In this document: piece by piece, positions 25,969-36,759 of the stretch
How positions within the stretch are numbered: the stretch's first letter is position 1
Layout: the number at the start of each line of letters is the position of its first letter
Assembly (NCBI RefSeq): GCF_949987515.2
Contig: NC_082688.1
Coordinates: 100,481,893 to 100,545,892 of the forward strand
DNA from: Delphinus delphis
Lineage: Eukaryota > Chordata > Mammalia > Artiodactyla > Delphinidae
DNA length: 64,000 nt
Direction: 5' to 3'
Position numbers and translations under genes: made by a program
Notes under the pieces: model-generated
Databases searched by the model: none
What the model saw: only the letters and a program-made list of their open reading frames with translations
Told to the model about the DNA's origin: nothing

Positions 25969-26284
25969 AAATATGTATCTTCTTTATCCATTCATCTGTC
26001 GATGGGCACTTAGGTTGCTTCCATGTCCTGGCTATTGTAAATAGAGCTGCAATGAACATTGTGGTACATGACTCTTTCTGAATTATGGGTTTCTCAGGGT
26101 ATATGCCCAGGAGTGGGATTGCTGGGTCATATGGTAGTTCTATTTTTAGTTTTCTAAGGAACCTCCATACTGTTCTCCATAGTGGCTGTATCAATTTACA
26201 TTCCCACCAACAGTGCAAGAGGGTTCCCTTTTTCTCCACACCCTCTCCAGCATTTATTGTTTGAAGATTTTTTGATGATGTCCA
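25969..26284 (-). repeat. LINE-1 ORF2 C-terminal fragment
   Basis: On the minus strand a clear ORF2 stretch is readable: [20 protein letters not shown], then [14 protein letters not shown] and TMFIAALFTIARTWKQPKCP, ending DEWIKKIHIF. It stops before the usual ORF2 end and has no 3' UTR. That is unusual for ordinary 5' truncation and suggests deletion or an internal-primed copy. Confidence 0.92.
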
Positions 26285-26292
26285 GTTAAAAA

Positions 26293-26297
<5 letters not shown>

Positions 26298-26351
<54 letters not shown>
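26298..26351. repeat. (TA)n microsatellite, 27 units
   Basis: A perfect TA run of about 54 bp following an A9 tract, immediately beyond the LINE-1 fragment. Long perfect TA tracts can form cruciforms and are usually unstable in length. Confidence 0.97.
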
Positions 26352-26355
<4 letters not shown>

Positions 26356-26574
26356 AGAAAATGATGCAGAAACTTTTACTGGAAGTAGAATCTTGGAACT
26401 ATCAGTGATTAATCATGGTGCATATCCATAAAATGCGCTATGAAAATTGGAAAAATTATAACAAGAACATGCCCTTAGGAATTAAAAAATATTCAGTGGA
26501 AAGAGATGGAAAAAAACATAGAGGATCAAGTCAGTGTCCAACATCAGGCTGATAGGAATTTAAGAAAGTAAATA

Positions 26575-26791
26575 GGGCTTCCCTGGTGGCGCAGTGGTTG
26601 AGAGTCTGCCTGCTGGTGCAGGGGACGCGGGTTCGTGCCCCGGCCCGGGAGGATCCCACGTGCCGCGGCTGGCCCCGTGAGCCATGGCCGCTGAGCCTGT
26701 GCATCTGGAGCCTGTGCTCTGCAACGGGAGAGGCCACAACAGTGAGAAGCCCGTGTACCGCAAAAAATAAAAAAATAATAAAAAAGTAAAA
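26575..26791 (+). mobile_element. CHR-type SINE, young class
   Basis: A perfect 13-bp direct repeat AAGAAAGTAAATA at 26562-26574 and 26792-26804. A few bases (AGCGG) are missing after GCCGCGG. The tail is A/T mixed. Confidence 0.93.
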
Positions 26792-26804
26792 AAGAAAGTA
26801 AATA

Positions 26805-27640
26805 GAAAATAGAGGGAAGGACATAATCAAATTATTAAGGGAAGAAAAATTACCAGAGTGAAAATGAAGTATGAGCCTTCAAAATGAAAAAATTCAGTTT
26901 GTCCCCAGAGCTAAAGAGGACATCTGACTAGAGACTGTTACCTGATGCACCACTGGACAATTTCAGAGCAAAATGGATGAAGGAAAGATGGTGGTAAATG
27001 GCTCATGACGAAGAAATGAGTGAAAAATCAGACTGTTATCCAAATTCTTATCTGCAATTTCTTGAAACCAATAATAGACGTTAGAAGACAATGGGCCAAA
27101 GTACTTAAAGTTCTGGGGAAAAATATAATTGCTGTTAGGATTGTACATCTAGTCACACTATCAGTAAATGCAGGTGAAAAATTGAAATTATTTTCAGATG
27201 TAAGAAGACTTTCTGAGATAATTTCAACAGCAAAGGTCAGAGACAATTGAGTAATAAATCAAAGTGCTAAAGAAGAATAACTGTGAACATGTAGAATTCT
27301 ACATTCAAACTACCACAAAGGGTCAGAGTAAAATATATTTTCAGAAATACAAAGTGAGAGTGATTACCCCTCACAGAACCCTCTGAAAGAATTATTGAAA
27401 AGTGAACTCAGGAAAAATTAAAATAATTGAGAAATAGGAAGTGTGTTTTAAGAAGAAATGATGAAAAAATGGTGTCATATGTGTACATATATAAGAATTG
27501 ACTTCATTAGGATAATGGTGATTAATACAGGAGCTATAAAAGCAATCTGAAAATAAATAGACAATAGTAACTTGTAAAATAGGGTGACAGTGTGTGGAAT
27601 TAAAGCATCCTAAAGTCCATGATCCTGTAATATATTAAAA
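26805..27640 (+). repeat. Ancient LINE-1-like fragment (tentative)
   Basis: Text such as 'attctacattcaaactacc' (27296) and 'ttttcagaaatacaaagtga' (27339) resembles old L1M sequence of the type 'cagacatacaaaagctgaga'. Highly diverged. Confidence 0.4.
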
Positions 27641-27679
27641 AATGGCCTTGGGACTCTGGCCAGTGCCAGACCCTATGGG

Positions 27680-27735
27680 TCTTAACCAATCAGGTGCCAT
27701 TGGCCCAGCCTATATAGGTGAGGTCTTTGCATATC
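27680..27735. promoter_or_regulatory. Promoter-like cluster: CCAAT, inverted CCAAT, CArG/TATA, octamer-like
   Basis: CCAAT at 27686-27690, CCATTGG at 27697-27703, a perfect palindromic CArG box CCTATATAGG at 27709-27718 (also a TATA-like core) and TTTGCATA at about 27725-27732 follow within 50 bp. No open frame follows, so this may be a remnant LTR promoter or a regulatory site. The motifs are seen; the activity is not shown. Confidence 0.35.
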
Positions 27736-28159
27736 ACCACATGGGGCAGCATTCTCTTCCCCACTACAGTCTTGTGTTATTTGTAGAATGAGGCAATTTT
27801 CATTTACTACTTTGCATGGTTATCCATCTCTTTAGTAGATAATTATGTCTTGAAAAATACAGTTGTATTTCTGCTATCTAACTGAAGAGTGATAAAAACA
27901 GATGAAAAAGAAATTGATTTGTGACTATTTCCATTTTCCTTAACATGGAACAATGACAAAATATGTGATTATAACATTGTAATCCAAAATGTGATAAGAT
28001 GAGCAAAATTCACAACCAAATACGGTTTATCATAGAAGTGCTTGGATTGTTTAAGAAGTTTTTCAGTGAAACTGACCATATTAGCATGTTTTTTTTTTTT
28101 TTTAATTATGCTTAGCATCATAGATTCTGAAAAAGCCTTTGGTTAAAATTTCACATCCC

Positions 28160-28496
28160 GGGACTTCCCTGGTGGCGCAGTGGTTAAGAATCTGCCTGCC
28201 AATGCAGGGGACACGGGTTCAAGCCCTGGTCCGGGAAGATCCCACATGCCGCAGAGCAACTATGCCTCTGCACCACAACTACTGAGTCCGTGAGCCACAA
28301 CTACTGAAGCCTGTGTGCCTAGAGCCTGTGCTCCGCATCAAGAGAAGCCACCACAATGAGAAGCCACCACAATGAGAAGCCCACGCACTGCAATGAAGGG
28401 TAGCCCCCGCTCACTACAACTAGAGAAACCCTGCACGCAGCAACGAAGATCCAATGCAGCCAAAAATATATATAAATAAATAAATTTATTTAAAAA
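28160..28496 (+). mobile_element. CHR-type SINE, long (~335 bp) class
   Basis: tRNA-Glu head, long body with CAACTACTGAG-type repeats and a duplicated CACCACAATGAGAAGC unit, and an A/TAAA tail. The direct repeat AAAATTTCACATCCC (28145-28159 and 28497-28511) is perfect. Confidence 0.93.
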
Positions 28497-28850
28497 AAAA
28501 TTTCACATCCCACATGATGAAAACAAACACAAAATCAAAATAGTTTCTAACAAGCTATGATTAGAAAGTAATTTGATAAAAATATATTTACCAAAATGCC
28601 AAAGCAAACGTTATAGCTAATGATGAGAAACAATAAAAATATTTCTGTATAATAAGTCATGAATATACTCAGTTATTGCTATCATTAACTATTTTACTGG
28701 AGGTTCTAGCCAACTTAATAAGACAAGGAAAAAAAAGAGAAAACAGACTGTAAATGAAAAAAACAAAATTGTCAATACAGACAGTATAATTGTCTACATA
28801 AAAAACTCAAGAGACTCCTATAAACTGTAGGAATTAATAATAATTATTAA

Positions 28851-29670
28851 TTTTTTTGTTATTTCCATAACTTTATTAAAACCAGAAAATTAAATATATA
28901 TGAAAAAAATAGTGGAAAACAAGGACCTCTATCAGCTTTAGTTACTGCAATATGCATTATTTGTAATTATAAATTATATAAATTATGAATTACATGTAAC
29001 AAAATTATAACAAAAACTTTAGTTTTGAAACATGTTTTATTTAAGAATTACATAATTTCAAATATCTTCCAAAATACAGTTTCCTAGATTGCTACAAAAA
29101 GAAAGCAAACTCAACAAGAAATTTAAATCATTAAATATGTTTCACTAATATATGCATGCAGAATGCCAAGCAATTAATATTTAGCCCTGGAATGCGTACG
29201 ATGTCTCATTTTTCCTTATTAAAGGCTCAATCCACCACTTTGTATAGGCTATGTACAACAGGCAAAGTTCAGTGTTCATAGGAGTTTGACATTAGCTGCC
29301 TCAATTTATAGCTGTGGTAGTTTGTCCACAGGGGTGTCAAATTTGAAGTTTGTAGGAGACAGATCTAGGGTCCGAGGATAGGTTAGTCCGTAGGACTGTC
29401 TGACTACAACATCAGCAACACCAGCAATATCTCCAATTTCTTTTTGGGTTCTTTTCTCAGCTGATGGCTGTTAGGCCATGTAAATGGTGGCTCCTGCCAC
29501 AGATATCGGGCTCCTTCCAGGAACCAAGTCCAGCTCCACAGCTTTACAAGCTATATGTGTAGCTGCCATCTGTACTTGTTTAGGAAGACAAAGGTTGGAA
29601 AAAAACCTGGACATGAAGTCCGCAGTTGTAATCAAATCCACACTGGTTTCTAAAGGTTTCAAAATAAGGT
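28851..29670 (-). pseudogene. GTF2B: Processed pseudogene of GTF2B (TFIIB), 5'-truncated
   Basis: Read on the minus strand, the piece begins in the second cyclin fold of general transcription factor IIB ([17 protein letters not shown]). It continues through [14 protein letters not shown] and [12 protein letters not shown] to the true C-terminus [11 protein letters not shown] with a stop at 29308-29306. About 120 of 316 residues are present and no introns interrupt them. A TCA-to-TAA type change gives a premature stop at 29473-29471 just after IYMA; the frame is otherwise open. A 3' UTR follows with AATAAA at 29041-29036 and a second at 28877-28872, then a short A-tail (T run at 28851-28857). 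The insert is bounded by a 10-bp direct repeat, ATTATTAATT, at 28843-28852 and 29671-29680. TFIIB itself bridges TBP and RNA polymerase II; this copy cannot make it. It sits inside an old LINE-1. Confidence 0.93.
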
Positions 29671-29924
29671 ATTATTAATTATATGAAAATGAACAGCATT
29701 CTATATATCAGAAATATAGAGGTAGAAAACGCAATTTGAAAAAAGATACCAAACACAACTGTAGCAAAACTAATAAGGTATCTGGAAATAAATTTTAACA
29801 AAAGATGCTTAACAATCTTATGCAAAAATATATAAAATGTTATTGTAAGAGATAAGTAAAACTCAAGAAATTAAAAAAAAAAAGATAATTCTCTCCCAAA
29901 TGCAATACAATTTTAACCAAAGGT

Positions 29925-30290
29925 TCTGCTGTGTCCCTCAGAAAGATATGTTGAAATCCTAGCTTCCAATACTTGTGAACATGACTTTATTTGGAAACAG
30001 GGTCTTTGCAGATGTAATCAAGTTAAAATGAGGTCATACTGGGTTATGGCAGGCCCTAAATCCAATGATGGTAGTGATGGAAGCAAAGATTTGAGTGATA
30101 TATGTGTGAGCCAAAGGATGCCAAGCACTGCTGGAAACCACAAGAAACTAGGAGAGAGGCATGGAACAGATTCTCCTCCCAGTCCCCCAGAGGGAACCAA
30201 CTCTGTTGACATCCTAGTTGTTTAAGCCACCTAGTCTGTCAGGCTTTTTTTTTTTTTAACCGCAGACATAAGAAACTGTTACAGATTCCA
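29925..30290 (+). repeat. MLT1-like LTR
   Basis: 'ggtctttgcagatgtaatca' (30001), 'agttaaaatgaggtcatact' (30021) and 'gtttaagccacctagtctgt' (30219) occur in the LTR order. Inserted in the old LINE-1. Confidence 0.7.
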
Positions 30291-30792
30291 ACTCAGTTTT
30301 CTGCAAACTTGACAAACTGATCTTAAAATCCTACTGATGAATAAAGAACCAAAAATAAATAAGAAGGAGGGAGAGGAGGAGTGTTTGTTCCATCAAATAC
30401 AAGACTCGTTGTAAAGCTATGGTCATTGAGACAGTTTTGATAGTGACACAGGGACATAGGTGTTGGCACAGTTTCTAGGATGGATGGCCTGGAAACAACC
30501 CATGAGTATGGGATTTGAAATATGACAGAGGCAGCATTACAAATCAGCAGAAAACAATGAACTACTCAATAAATGGGGCTGAAACATTAGTTATAAGTGG
30601 AACCAAGACAAAATTAGCTCCTCATATCATGCACAAAGGGTAACTCTGTATGGATTAAATATTTAAATATGGAAAAGCAAAATTGTGAACCACAGAGAAG
30701 CAAATAAAGAATATCTTTGACTTCAGATAGGTAAAGATTCCTTAAATGAGAAACCCAAACACATACTCATAATGAAAAAATTAATAAATGAG

Positions 30793-31146
30793 GTGCTATA
30801 GACTGAATATGTTCCCCACAAATTTGTATGTTAAAATCTAATCCCCAGTGGTGTGGTATTTGGAGGTGGGGCCTTTGGGGTGATTAGATCATAAGGGTGG
30901 AGCTCTCATGAGTGGGGTTAGTGCCCTTATAAAAGAGGCCCCAGAGATTCCTTATCCCTCCCACCATGTGAAATTATAACAAAAAGACAGCTATGAACTA
31001 GGAAGTGGGCTCTCACCAGACCCTAAATCTTCCAGTGACTTGATCTTGGGCTTCCCAACCCCCAGAACGATAAGAAATAAATTTCTGTTGTTTATAAGCC
31101 ACCCAGTCTATGGTATTCTGTTATAGCAGCTCGAATAGGCTATAAC
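30793..31146 (+). repeat. MLT1-like LTR
   Basis: A clear match in order: 'tatagactgaatatgttccc', 'tttggaggtggggcctttgg', 'gttagtgcccttataaaaga', 'gccacccagtctatggtatt'. No internal proviral sequence is attached. Confidence 0.8.
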
Positions 31147-31849
31147 ATTAGACTATATTAAAATGTAAAACTTCTTTTCAACAAAAGACAACATAGATAA
31201 GGTATAAAGAAAACTCACAGATTAGGAGTAGAAATTTGTAATCCACATTACTAGGAACTAAAGAGAACTTCTTAAAAAATGATTAAGGCAAAGAAAATAA
31301 TTGAATAGAAAAATGGATAAATGATATTAAAAGGCATTTTTCAGAAGAAGACACTCTAATGGCTCATACACGTACACAATTATTCTCAACCTCACAATAG
31401 TCTGGAAGAAGAAAATTAAAACAACAGTGAGATCCATTTTATTCCTATAAAAGTGGAAAAATTTGAAAGTCTGATAACACAACGTGCTGAGGAGGATGTA
31501 TGGAAAAAGGAACTTTTATCCATTTCTGGTGGGTGGGTAAATTGGAAGAAGGATCTTGAAGAACAGTTTGGTAACATCTAATAAAACTGAATAATGAGCA
31601 TACTCTCTGATTCAACAATCACATTTCTTGGTACCTATCTTAAGAAACTGATACACACATGCACAAAGAGATGTATGTGAGGATGTTCAAACTTTTAGTA
31701 GGGGAATGAATATGCAGTATAATGGGATTCTACAGGGTAGTTAAAAATCTCTGAAGCATATCTCATTTATCTACAGATACATCTTTAAAATATAATATTG
31801 AACAAGAAAAAAAGAGGTTGCCAAAGGAGATGGACAGTATGAGACTACT

Positions 31850-32319
31850 GGAAACTCAAGTGAGACTGGGATGGTCTAAAATGGCTCATTCACATATGTG
31901 GTACTTGGTGCTGGTTCATCTGGAGGGCCTCACTGAGATGATTGTCTCTGCTCCACTTGGTCTCTCATCCTCAAGTAGGCTGGACCAGGCTTCTTCACAT
32001 GGCAGTCTCAAGGCAGCTTTCCAAGGGAGTGGGAGCTGCAAGGCCTCTTAAGGCTTAAGCTTGGAAGTCACATGGTATCACCTCTGGCACATTTTATGGG
32101 TCATAGCAAGTCACAAAGCCATTGCAGATTCAAGGAATAGAGAAGTGGCCTTCACCTCTTGATAGCAGGAGTGGCAGAATCACATTGCAAAGAGTCATTG
32201 TATATAAGAATGAAAGGAAATTGTACCCTTCTTGTGTAATCTCCCCAAATATACATACTGAACTGATCTTCCCCTTAAAAATGTACACAATCCATGGTTT
32301 TCTCCATCATTTAGATGGA
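31850..32319. other. Probable old interspersed repeat, family not identified
   Basis: Text such as 'ctctcatcctcaagtaggct' (31962), 'caaggcctcttaaggcttaa' (32039) and 'tcatagcaagtcacaaagcc' (32101) is familiar from mammalian repeats, but I cannot name the family with confidence. No coding content. Confidence 0.4.
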
Positions 32320-32576
32320 TGGCACTTTGAGCTTTCTGGTTGTTCAAGTAGAAAACCTTGGAATCATCCTTGACTTCTCCTTTTCTCTCATATCCCACAT
32401 CCTATCCATTATGAGATAATGTTGGCAGAATATTAGAAATCATCCAGTATCTGACAGCCCCCTGCTACCAGTCTGGATGAGCCACCATTAACTCATTGAA
32501 TGACTGGAATAACTTCCTAATGGCTTACGTCTACTCTTGCAAATTCCCTTAAAATACATTCAATCATGTTGCTTGT

Positions 32577-33275
32577 GGTAGGCTGAGTAATGCCTCCCCA
32601 AAGATGTCCACATCCTAATCCCTGAAACTGTAAATATATTATCTTATATGGCAAAAGAGACTTTGCAGATGTGATTAAAGATGCTGAGATGGGGCTTCCC
32701 TGGTGGCGCAGTGGTTGAGAGTCCGCCTGCCGATGCAGGGGACACGGGTTCATGCCCCGGTCCGGGAAGATCCCACATGCCGCGGAGCGGCTGGGCCCGT
32801 AAGCCATGGCTGCTGAGCCTGCGCGTCTGGAGCCTGTGCTCTGCAACGGGAGAGGCCACAACAGTGAGAGGCCCGCGTACCGCACACACACAAAAAAAGA
32901 TGCTGAAATGGACGATCCAGGTGGGCCCAATATAATCACAAGGGTACTTATAAGAGGGAGACAGTAGAATGAGAGCGAGAGAGAAGGCAACTTGATGATG
33001 GAAGCAGAGAGAAGTGTGAGGATGCTACACCACTGGCTTTGAAGATGGAGGAAGCAGTCAAGGGATGATGACTGCCTCTAGAAGCTGAAAAAGGCAGAGA
33101 CAGATTCTCCCTTCCAACCTCCAGAAGAAACCAACCCTGACCGCTTGACTTTACCCGAGAGAAATTAAGCTCAGAGGACTTCAGATCTCCAGAAACGTAG
33201 GATAACAAGTATGAATTTTTTAAAGCCACTAACTTTGTGGTAATTTGTTACAGCAGCAATAGGAGACTAATATAC
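32577..33275 (+). repeat. MLT1-like LTR carrying a CHR SINE
   Basis: It starts 'tggtaggctgagtaatgcct' and passes 'gactttgcagatgtgattaa'. After the SINE it resumes with 'ggtgggcccaatataatcac' and ends 'ttgttacagcagcaatagga'. It sits inside the L2. Confidence 0.75.
32692..32895 (+). mobile_element. CHR-type SINE, young class, inside an LTR
   Basis: Direct repeat AAAGATGCTGAGATGG / AAAGATGCTGAAATGG (one mismatch) at about 32678-32692 and 32896-32911. The tail is CACACACA followed by A7. Confidence 0.93.
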
Positions 33276-33949
33276 ATCACTCTTTGACTCAAAACCCCGA
33301 CATACTCTGTAGTCATTCTCCACTCCTCAACCCCGTCCCAACATGCCATCCAGCACCTCCCTGGTCACACACTCTACTATTTTGCCTCTTTGTCACTTTA
33401 CTTCAGCCCCAGGAGCCTCCTAGCTGTTCCACAAACTGCTAGACATTTTCCTGTTCAGAGTCTCATTTGATTCTTCCTTCTACCTGGATCACTCTTCTCC
33501 AACACGGTTTCTTGGCAAAACTGCCCATCCTACCCCAACATTCTCATTTATCTTGTTCAACATTTTCTTTTTTTTTGTACCACCTATCTTCGAACATTCT
33601 ATATGGTTTATTTGTATATAATGTTTACTGTTTATTATTGGTACCACCACCACTGCCTCGCCCAAGGCTAGTAGGTAAGGAGGGGACTGTGTTTTAGTCA
33701 CTGATGTACCCTGAACGTCTAGAACAGTGTCTGAGACATAGTCATGACTCAATATATATTTGTTCACTGAATGAATAGTTATTTTTAAAATTCTTGTAAT
33801 TGAACGTAAAGTAGATGCAAAATAATATATAGGTATAAACAGGTCCATTGAATACCAGTGTATCCACAATCCAGCTGAAGAAAAAAATTACGTAAGCATT
33901 ACCTTTGAAGTTCTGTGCACCTCCCTGAATCATTTCCTATTTTCTCACC

Positions 33950-35760
33950 ACTCAGAGGGGACTACTGCCATTTTCATTTTAACATTCCTTTGCTTGTCCT
34001 CACAGTTTTACCAAATATGTTAGCATCCCTAATCAATGTATTGTTGAGATTTATGTTTATTTGATGTATATGTATTATATATGCATATCATTACATAATA
34101 CTGTAGGCATTGTTTTTTGGCTTTTTTCATTAATGTTAATTTCTCTTTTTTTTTTAAATTGTGGTAAGAACACTTAACTTGAAATCTATCCTCTTAATAG
34201 ATTTTTTTTTTTTTTTTTTTTTTTGCGGTATGCGGGCCTCTCACTGTTGCGGCCTCTCCCGTTGCGGAGCACAGGCTCCGGACGCACAGCCTCAGCGGCC
34301 ATGGCTCATGGGCCCAGCCGCTCCGCGGCATGTGGGATCTTCCCAGACCGGGGCACGAACTCGTGTCCCCTGCATCGGCAGGCGGACTCTCAACCACTGC
34401 GCCACCAGGGAAGCCCTGTTCTTAAAGTTCAACCTTGTTCTGGCATATAACTGTAATTCACTTGCTTTTCTGCTATAAAGTACTTCACTATAAGAAGATG
34501 CCATAATGTTTTAATTAAAATAGTGTTGATGAAGACTTGTGTTATTTCTACTTTTTTGCTATTGCAGAAGTGTTACTGTGTCATTCTTTCATCTGTGTCC
34601 CCAGGGCTTGTGTGCAAGAGTTTTTCTGGGGTAACAGATCTAGGAGTGAAATTGCTGAGTCATATGGCTTGTACATCTTTAGTGTTTACTGAGGATGCCA
34701 AACAGTTTTTTAAAGTAGCTGTACCAGTTTGCTCAACTCCCAGTGTTCTGGTTGCTCATATCTTTGTAGGAACTTGATGTTGAAAGAATTAAAAATTTTT
34801 GCCAGTCTTAAATGTGAGAAATCTCTTATCGCAGTTTAAATTCTCATTTCTCTAATGATTAGTGAGATTGATTGTCTATTTTCTTATGTTTATTGGCTAC
34901 TTGGCTTTTCTCTACCATGACATGCCTGTTTGAGTCTTTTGACCATTTTTGGGGGATGATTTATGCTTTGTTTTAGTGTGTAAAATTCTTTATTCTTTAT
35001 AAATATATATATATAATATCTTTTCTCTGTGGTTTTAATGATGTCTTTTAATTAATGGAAACTCTTAATTTTACTGCAGTCTTTTATAAAAGTTTGCAGT
35101 TTTTGTTTCTTGTTTAAGAAATCCTCTCCTATCCCTACATCATAAATATACTCTCATACATGGACCTCTGAAAGTGTTATAGATTTGTCCTTCACATTTA
35201 AGTCTTGAACCTACCTGGAATTGAGTTTTGTGAATTGTGTGAGATAGAGGTTGAATTTCGATTTTTCTGTATGGCTATCCAATTTTCCCAGTACCATCCA
35301 TTCCCCACTGATATGCAGGACCAGTTCTGTCATAAATTGTTTCCATTATTCTCTTCCCCTAGTCAATTTTTCTATCCACTGCCTTCATTATTATAGCTTT
35401 ACATTAATTCTTGATATCCGGAGGCAAGTCCTTCTATTTTGTTCTTCTTCAAGAGCATGCTGACTATTATTGGTCCTTTCCTCTTCCACTTACATTTTAG
35501 GATCATTTTGTCAAATTTGAAGACAGCTAACACTTTTATGCTATGAATTCGTTCTCTCCACAAATATAATCTACCTCTCTATTAATGTAGGTCTCCTTTA
35601 GTATCTTACAATAAGATTTTTATATTTTCTCTACAAAGAGATAGACATCTTTTATAGATTTATTCTTAGGTACATCTTTTTTTTAGGGCATTGTAGATGC
35701 TATCTCTTAAAAAATTATATTTTCTCTGATGGCTGCCGATGTATAGAATGATAATTGGTT
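33950..35760 (-). repeat. Old LINE-1 (L1M type), antisense, split by a SINE
   Basis: Reverse 3' UTR to ORF2 text: 'gtgaaattgctgagtcatat' (34647), 'tctctaatgattagtgagat' (34851), then ORF2-type phrases to about 35700. Frames are destroyed. Confidence 0.7.
34202..34416 (-). mobile_element. CHR-type SINE, young class
   Basis: Long uninterrupted T-tract (about 23 bp) and a complete body, so probably recent. A clear TSD is not visible. Confidence 0.92.
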
Positions 35761-35804
35761 TCCTGGAGTCAAAATTCAACTCAAAGATTTGAGGTTATAA
35801 TTGA

Positions 35805-36665
35805 TTTTTAAAATAGACTTTATTTTGTAAAGCAGTTTTAGGTTCACAGCAAAATTGAATGGAAAGTATAGCGTTCCTGTACACCCTCGGCCCTCACACG
35901 TGCACAGCATCTCTTACTATCAACATCCCCCACCAGAGTGGTACATATGTTAAGTTAATGAACTTACACTGCCACATCATTATCACCCAATATCCACGAT
36001 TACTTCACTCTTGGTCTTGTACATTCTATGGATTTTGACAAATGTATAATGACATTTATCCCATCATATAGTGTCCTACAAAGTAGTTTTTGTTTTTTTG
36101 TTTATTTGCGGTACGCGGGCCTCTCACTGTTGTGGCCTCTCCTGTTGCGGAGCACAGGCTGTGGACGCGCAGGCTCGGCGGCCATGGCTCACGGGCCTAG
36201 CCGCTCTGCGACATGTGGGATCTTTCAAGACCGGGGCACGAACCCATGTCCCCTGCATCGGCAGGCGGACTCTCAACCACTGCGCCACCAGGGAAGCCCC
36301 TACAGAGTAGTTTTACCACCCTTAAAGTCCTCTGTGCTCTGCCTATTCATCCCTTCTCCCCTCTAACCTCTGGCAACCACAGAGCATTTTACTGTCTCCA
36401 TAGTTTTGCCTTTTCCAGACTGTCGTATAGTTGTAACCATACCATATGTAGCCTTTTTACATTAACTTGTGTTTAAATTAGTAATTTGCATGTAAAGCTC
36501 CTTTATGCCTTTTCATGGCTTGATAAATTATTCCTATTTGGCACTGAAGAATATCCCATTGTGTGAATGTATTACACCACAGTTTATTTATCCATTCACC
36601 TACTGAAGGATATCTCAGTTGCTTCCAAGTTTTGGTAATTGTGGATAAAGCTGCTATAAATTATC
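35805..36665 (-). repeat. Old LINE-1 (L1M type), antisense, split by a SINE
   Basis: 'gcagttttaggttcacagca' (35831), 'gacaaatgtataatgacatt' (36037), then beyond the SINE 'ctggcaaccacagagcattt' and 'tttatccattcacctactga', all in reverse L1M order. Confidence 0.75.
36091..36299 (-). mobile_element. CHR-type SINE, young class
   Basis: Direct repeat CTACAAAGTAGTTTT / CTACAGAGTAGTTTT on the two sides (about 36076-36090 and 36300-36314, one mismatch). The tail is interrupted by G bases. Confidence 0.92.
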
Positions 36666-36759
36666 ACCTGTGTGGATGTAGAATTGATTATATTAATTCA
36701 AGTAATATAAGTAAATTAATTAAATTAATAACTTATTAAGTAATACATAAGTTTATGAT

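Larger units (their letters stand above)
27800..31850 (+). repeat. Ancient LINE-1 ORF2 and 3' region, multiply interrupted
   Basis: Diverged ORF2 text runs left to right: 'gattctgaaaaagcctttgg' (28124), 'gttatagctaatgatgagaa' (28610), 'gaggttctagccaacttaat' (28701), 'tatctggaaataaattttaa' (29779), 'ctcaataaatggggctgaaa' (30566). It is interrupted by a SINE (28160-28496), the GTF2B retrocopy (28851-29670) and two MLT1-like LTRs (29925-30290, 30793-31146). The fragments stay in the same order and orientation, so this is probably one old element. Confidence 0.7.
32320..33778 (+). repeat. L2 LINE 3' portion, split by an LTR
   Basis: The left part (32320-32575) contains 'aaccttggaatcatccttga'. 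The right part (33277-33778) contains 'aacagtgtctgagacatagt' and ends in the typical 'tgttcactgaatgaatag'. The two parts are continuous in L2 order once the inserted LTR is removed. Confidence 0.75.

Noticed and set aside
25919..26239. 106-codon minus-strand frame with good LINE-1 ORF2 similarity
   Set aside because: Retroelement remnant, too short and without catalytic domains; annotated as a repeat.
29925..31146. Two same-direction LTRs about 0.5 kb apart, possibly a provirus
   Set aside because: The sequence between them is old LINE-1, not retroviral, and the LTRs differ strongly.
34161..34478. Recurring peptides such as RYAGLSLLWPLPLRSTGS at many loci
   Set aside because: These are translations of the CHR SINE in different frames, not a gene family.
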